Assembly: GCA_947632605.1 (NCBI GenBank)
Contig: CANRPX010000002.1
Span: 117,816-181,815, forward strand
Length of the DNA stretch: 64,000 nt
Origin: an uncultured Clostridia bacterium
GTDB lineage: Bacteria > Bacillota > Clostridia > TANB77 > CAG-508
Reading direction: 5' to 3'
The notes beneath the pieces were generated by a model. The model ran no database searches. It saw only the letters and a program-made list of their open reading frames with translations, and was not told the origin of the DNA. Positions within the stretch are counted from its first letter, which is position 1; every line of letters starts with the position of its first letter. The translations under genes were made by a program, and so were the position numbers. Positions 63,572 through 64,000 of the stretch are shown here, piece after piece.

Positions 63572-63898
63572 ATGCTAGAAGTATTTGTTTATGGTATAAT
63601 TTGGTGTTTTGCTGTTTACGGAATGCTAGTTATGATTCAAGAAATTATTAGAAATAATACATATCATAAAGTAAAAGAAAATATAAAACTAATAATGACA
63701 GTAAAAAATGTAGAAGATGGAATAGAAAATTATATAAGAGAATTATCTTTTGGAAGAAATTTTTATAATAATTTAGTTGTTATAGATTTAGAATCAGAAG
63801 ATGATACAGTATGTGTTTTAAGAGAACTTGAAAAAGAAAATATAAATATGAAAATATTAACTAAAGAAGAAGGTAAAAAGTATCTGGAAAGGATATAA
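63572..63898 (+). CDS. Small membrane protein of unknown function
   Basis: 108 aa. One N-terminal hydrophobic helix (about 4-25, VFVYGIIWCFAVYGMLVMI) is followed by a cytoplasmic alpha/beta-like domain with IKLIMTVKNVEDGIENYIREL, NLVVIDLESEDDT and ILTKEEGKKYL. The last part resembles the strand-loop of small nucleotide-binding-like or glycosyltransferase-like folds, but no catalytic motif is present. AAAGGAG precedes the ATG. Its 3' end forms one arm of the following terminator. Confidence 0.7.
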   Translation: MLEVFVYGIIWCFAVYGMLVMIQEIIRNNTYHKVKENIKLIMTVKNVEDGIENYIRELSFGRNFYNNLVVIDLESEDDTVCVLRELEKENINMKILTKEEGKKYLERI

Positions 63899-63920
63899 CT
63901 TTCCAGATATTTTAATTTTT
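63881..63920 (+). terminator. Intrinsic terminator overlapping the stop codon of the last gene
   Basis: ATCTGGAAAG (63882-63891) pairs with CTTTCCAGAT (63899-63908), and TTTTAATTTTT follows. The left arm is coding sequence, which makes a compact 3' end. Nothing further can be assigned in the remaining 80 bp. Confidence 0.75.
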
Positions 63921-64000
63921 AAAATATAAATGGTAAAATTAAATTACCGTTTTTAAGAAAATAAAAAGACACATAATTAAAACTTATGATACAATGTTGG

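Noticed and set aside
1..64000. CRISPR array, insertion sequence, tRNA or rRNA genes
   Set aside because: I looked for regularly spaced repeats, transposase motifs and tRNA/rRNA signatures on both strands and found none. The repeats present are inside the L genes or are hairpins.

Overview
The window is an AT-rich chromosomal segment of a Gram-positive bacterium, most likely an uncultured, gut-type member of the Clostridia. The grounds are the base composition, A/G-rich ribosome-binding sites with GGAGG cores, sigma-A-type promoters, a split transketolase, AddA, FtsEX with PcsB/EnvC-like partners, and the Firmicute-style fused S10-spc-alpha ribosomal cluster. No transposase, integrase, phage gene, tRNA, rRNA or CRISPR array was seen.

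Region 1 (1-8722) holds the tail of an unidentified gene, a membrane-anchored GH25 lysozyme with a cysteine-rich repeat tail, a small helical protein on the minus strand, the AddA helicase-nuclease, a small membrane protein and the two-gene transketolase.

Region 2 (8732-36393) is the unusual part: 27.7 kb holding five giant paralogous membrane-anchored proteins (L1-L5, 1450-1825 aa) and five small single-span membrane proteins (S1-S5, 182-215 aa), in the order S1 L1 | L2 S2 | L3 S3 L4 S4 | L5 S5. All five giants share one scaffold: acidic cytoplasmic head, one transmembrane helix, a conserved ectodomain, and a histidine-free domain that reads as a degenerate M23/LytM fold. Two positions are swapped between paralogs. 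A papain-fold cassette sits before the M23-like domain (NlpC/P60-like in L1, L3 and L5; C39-like in L2 and L4). A lysozyme-type cassette sits at the C-terminus (GH73/SLT-like in L1, GH73 in L3, GH24-like in L2, SleB/Hydrolase_2 in L5, unassigned in L4). L3 and L4 share about 1.5 kb that reads as identical DNA, so the array is still recombining. I regard this modular peptidoglycan-hydrolase array as the candidate undescribed system.

Region 3 (36527-46899) is a probable cell-envelope operon: ftsE, ftsX, two coiled-coil M23 endopeptidases of the PcsB/EnvC type, a CtpA-type S41 protease, a large protein with an ADP-ribosyltransferase-like N-terminus, a membrane protein with FG-GAP-like repeats, and a GT-C glycosyltransferase. 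With region 2 it makes about 38 kb largely devoted to cell-wall turnover.

Region 4 (46933-63490) is the ribosomal cluster from rpsJ to rplQ, including secY, adk, map, infA and rpoA. It lacks rpmD (L30) at its usual place, has an unusually long L17, a strong second promoter before infA, and several long hairpins or structured leaders between genes. A small membrane protein closes the window.
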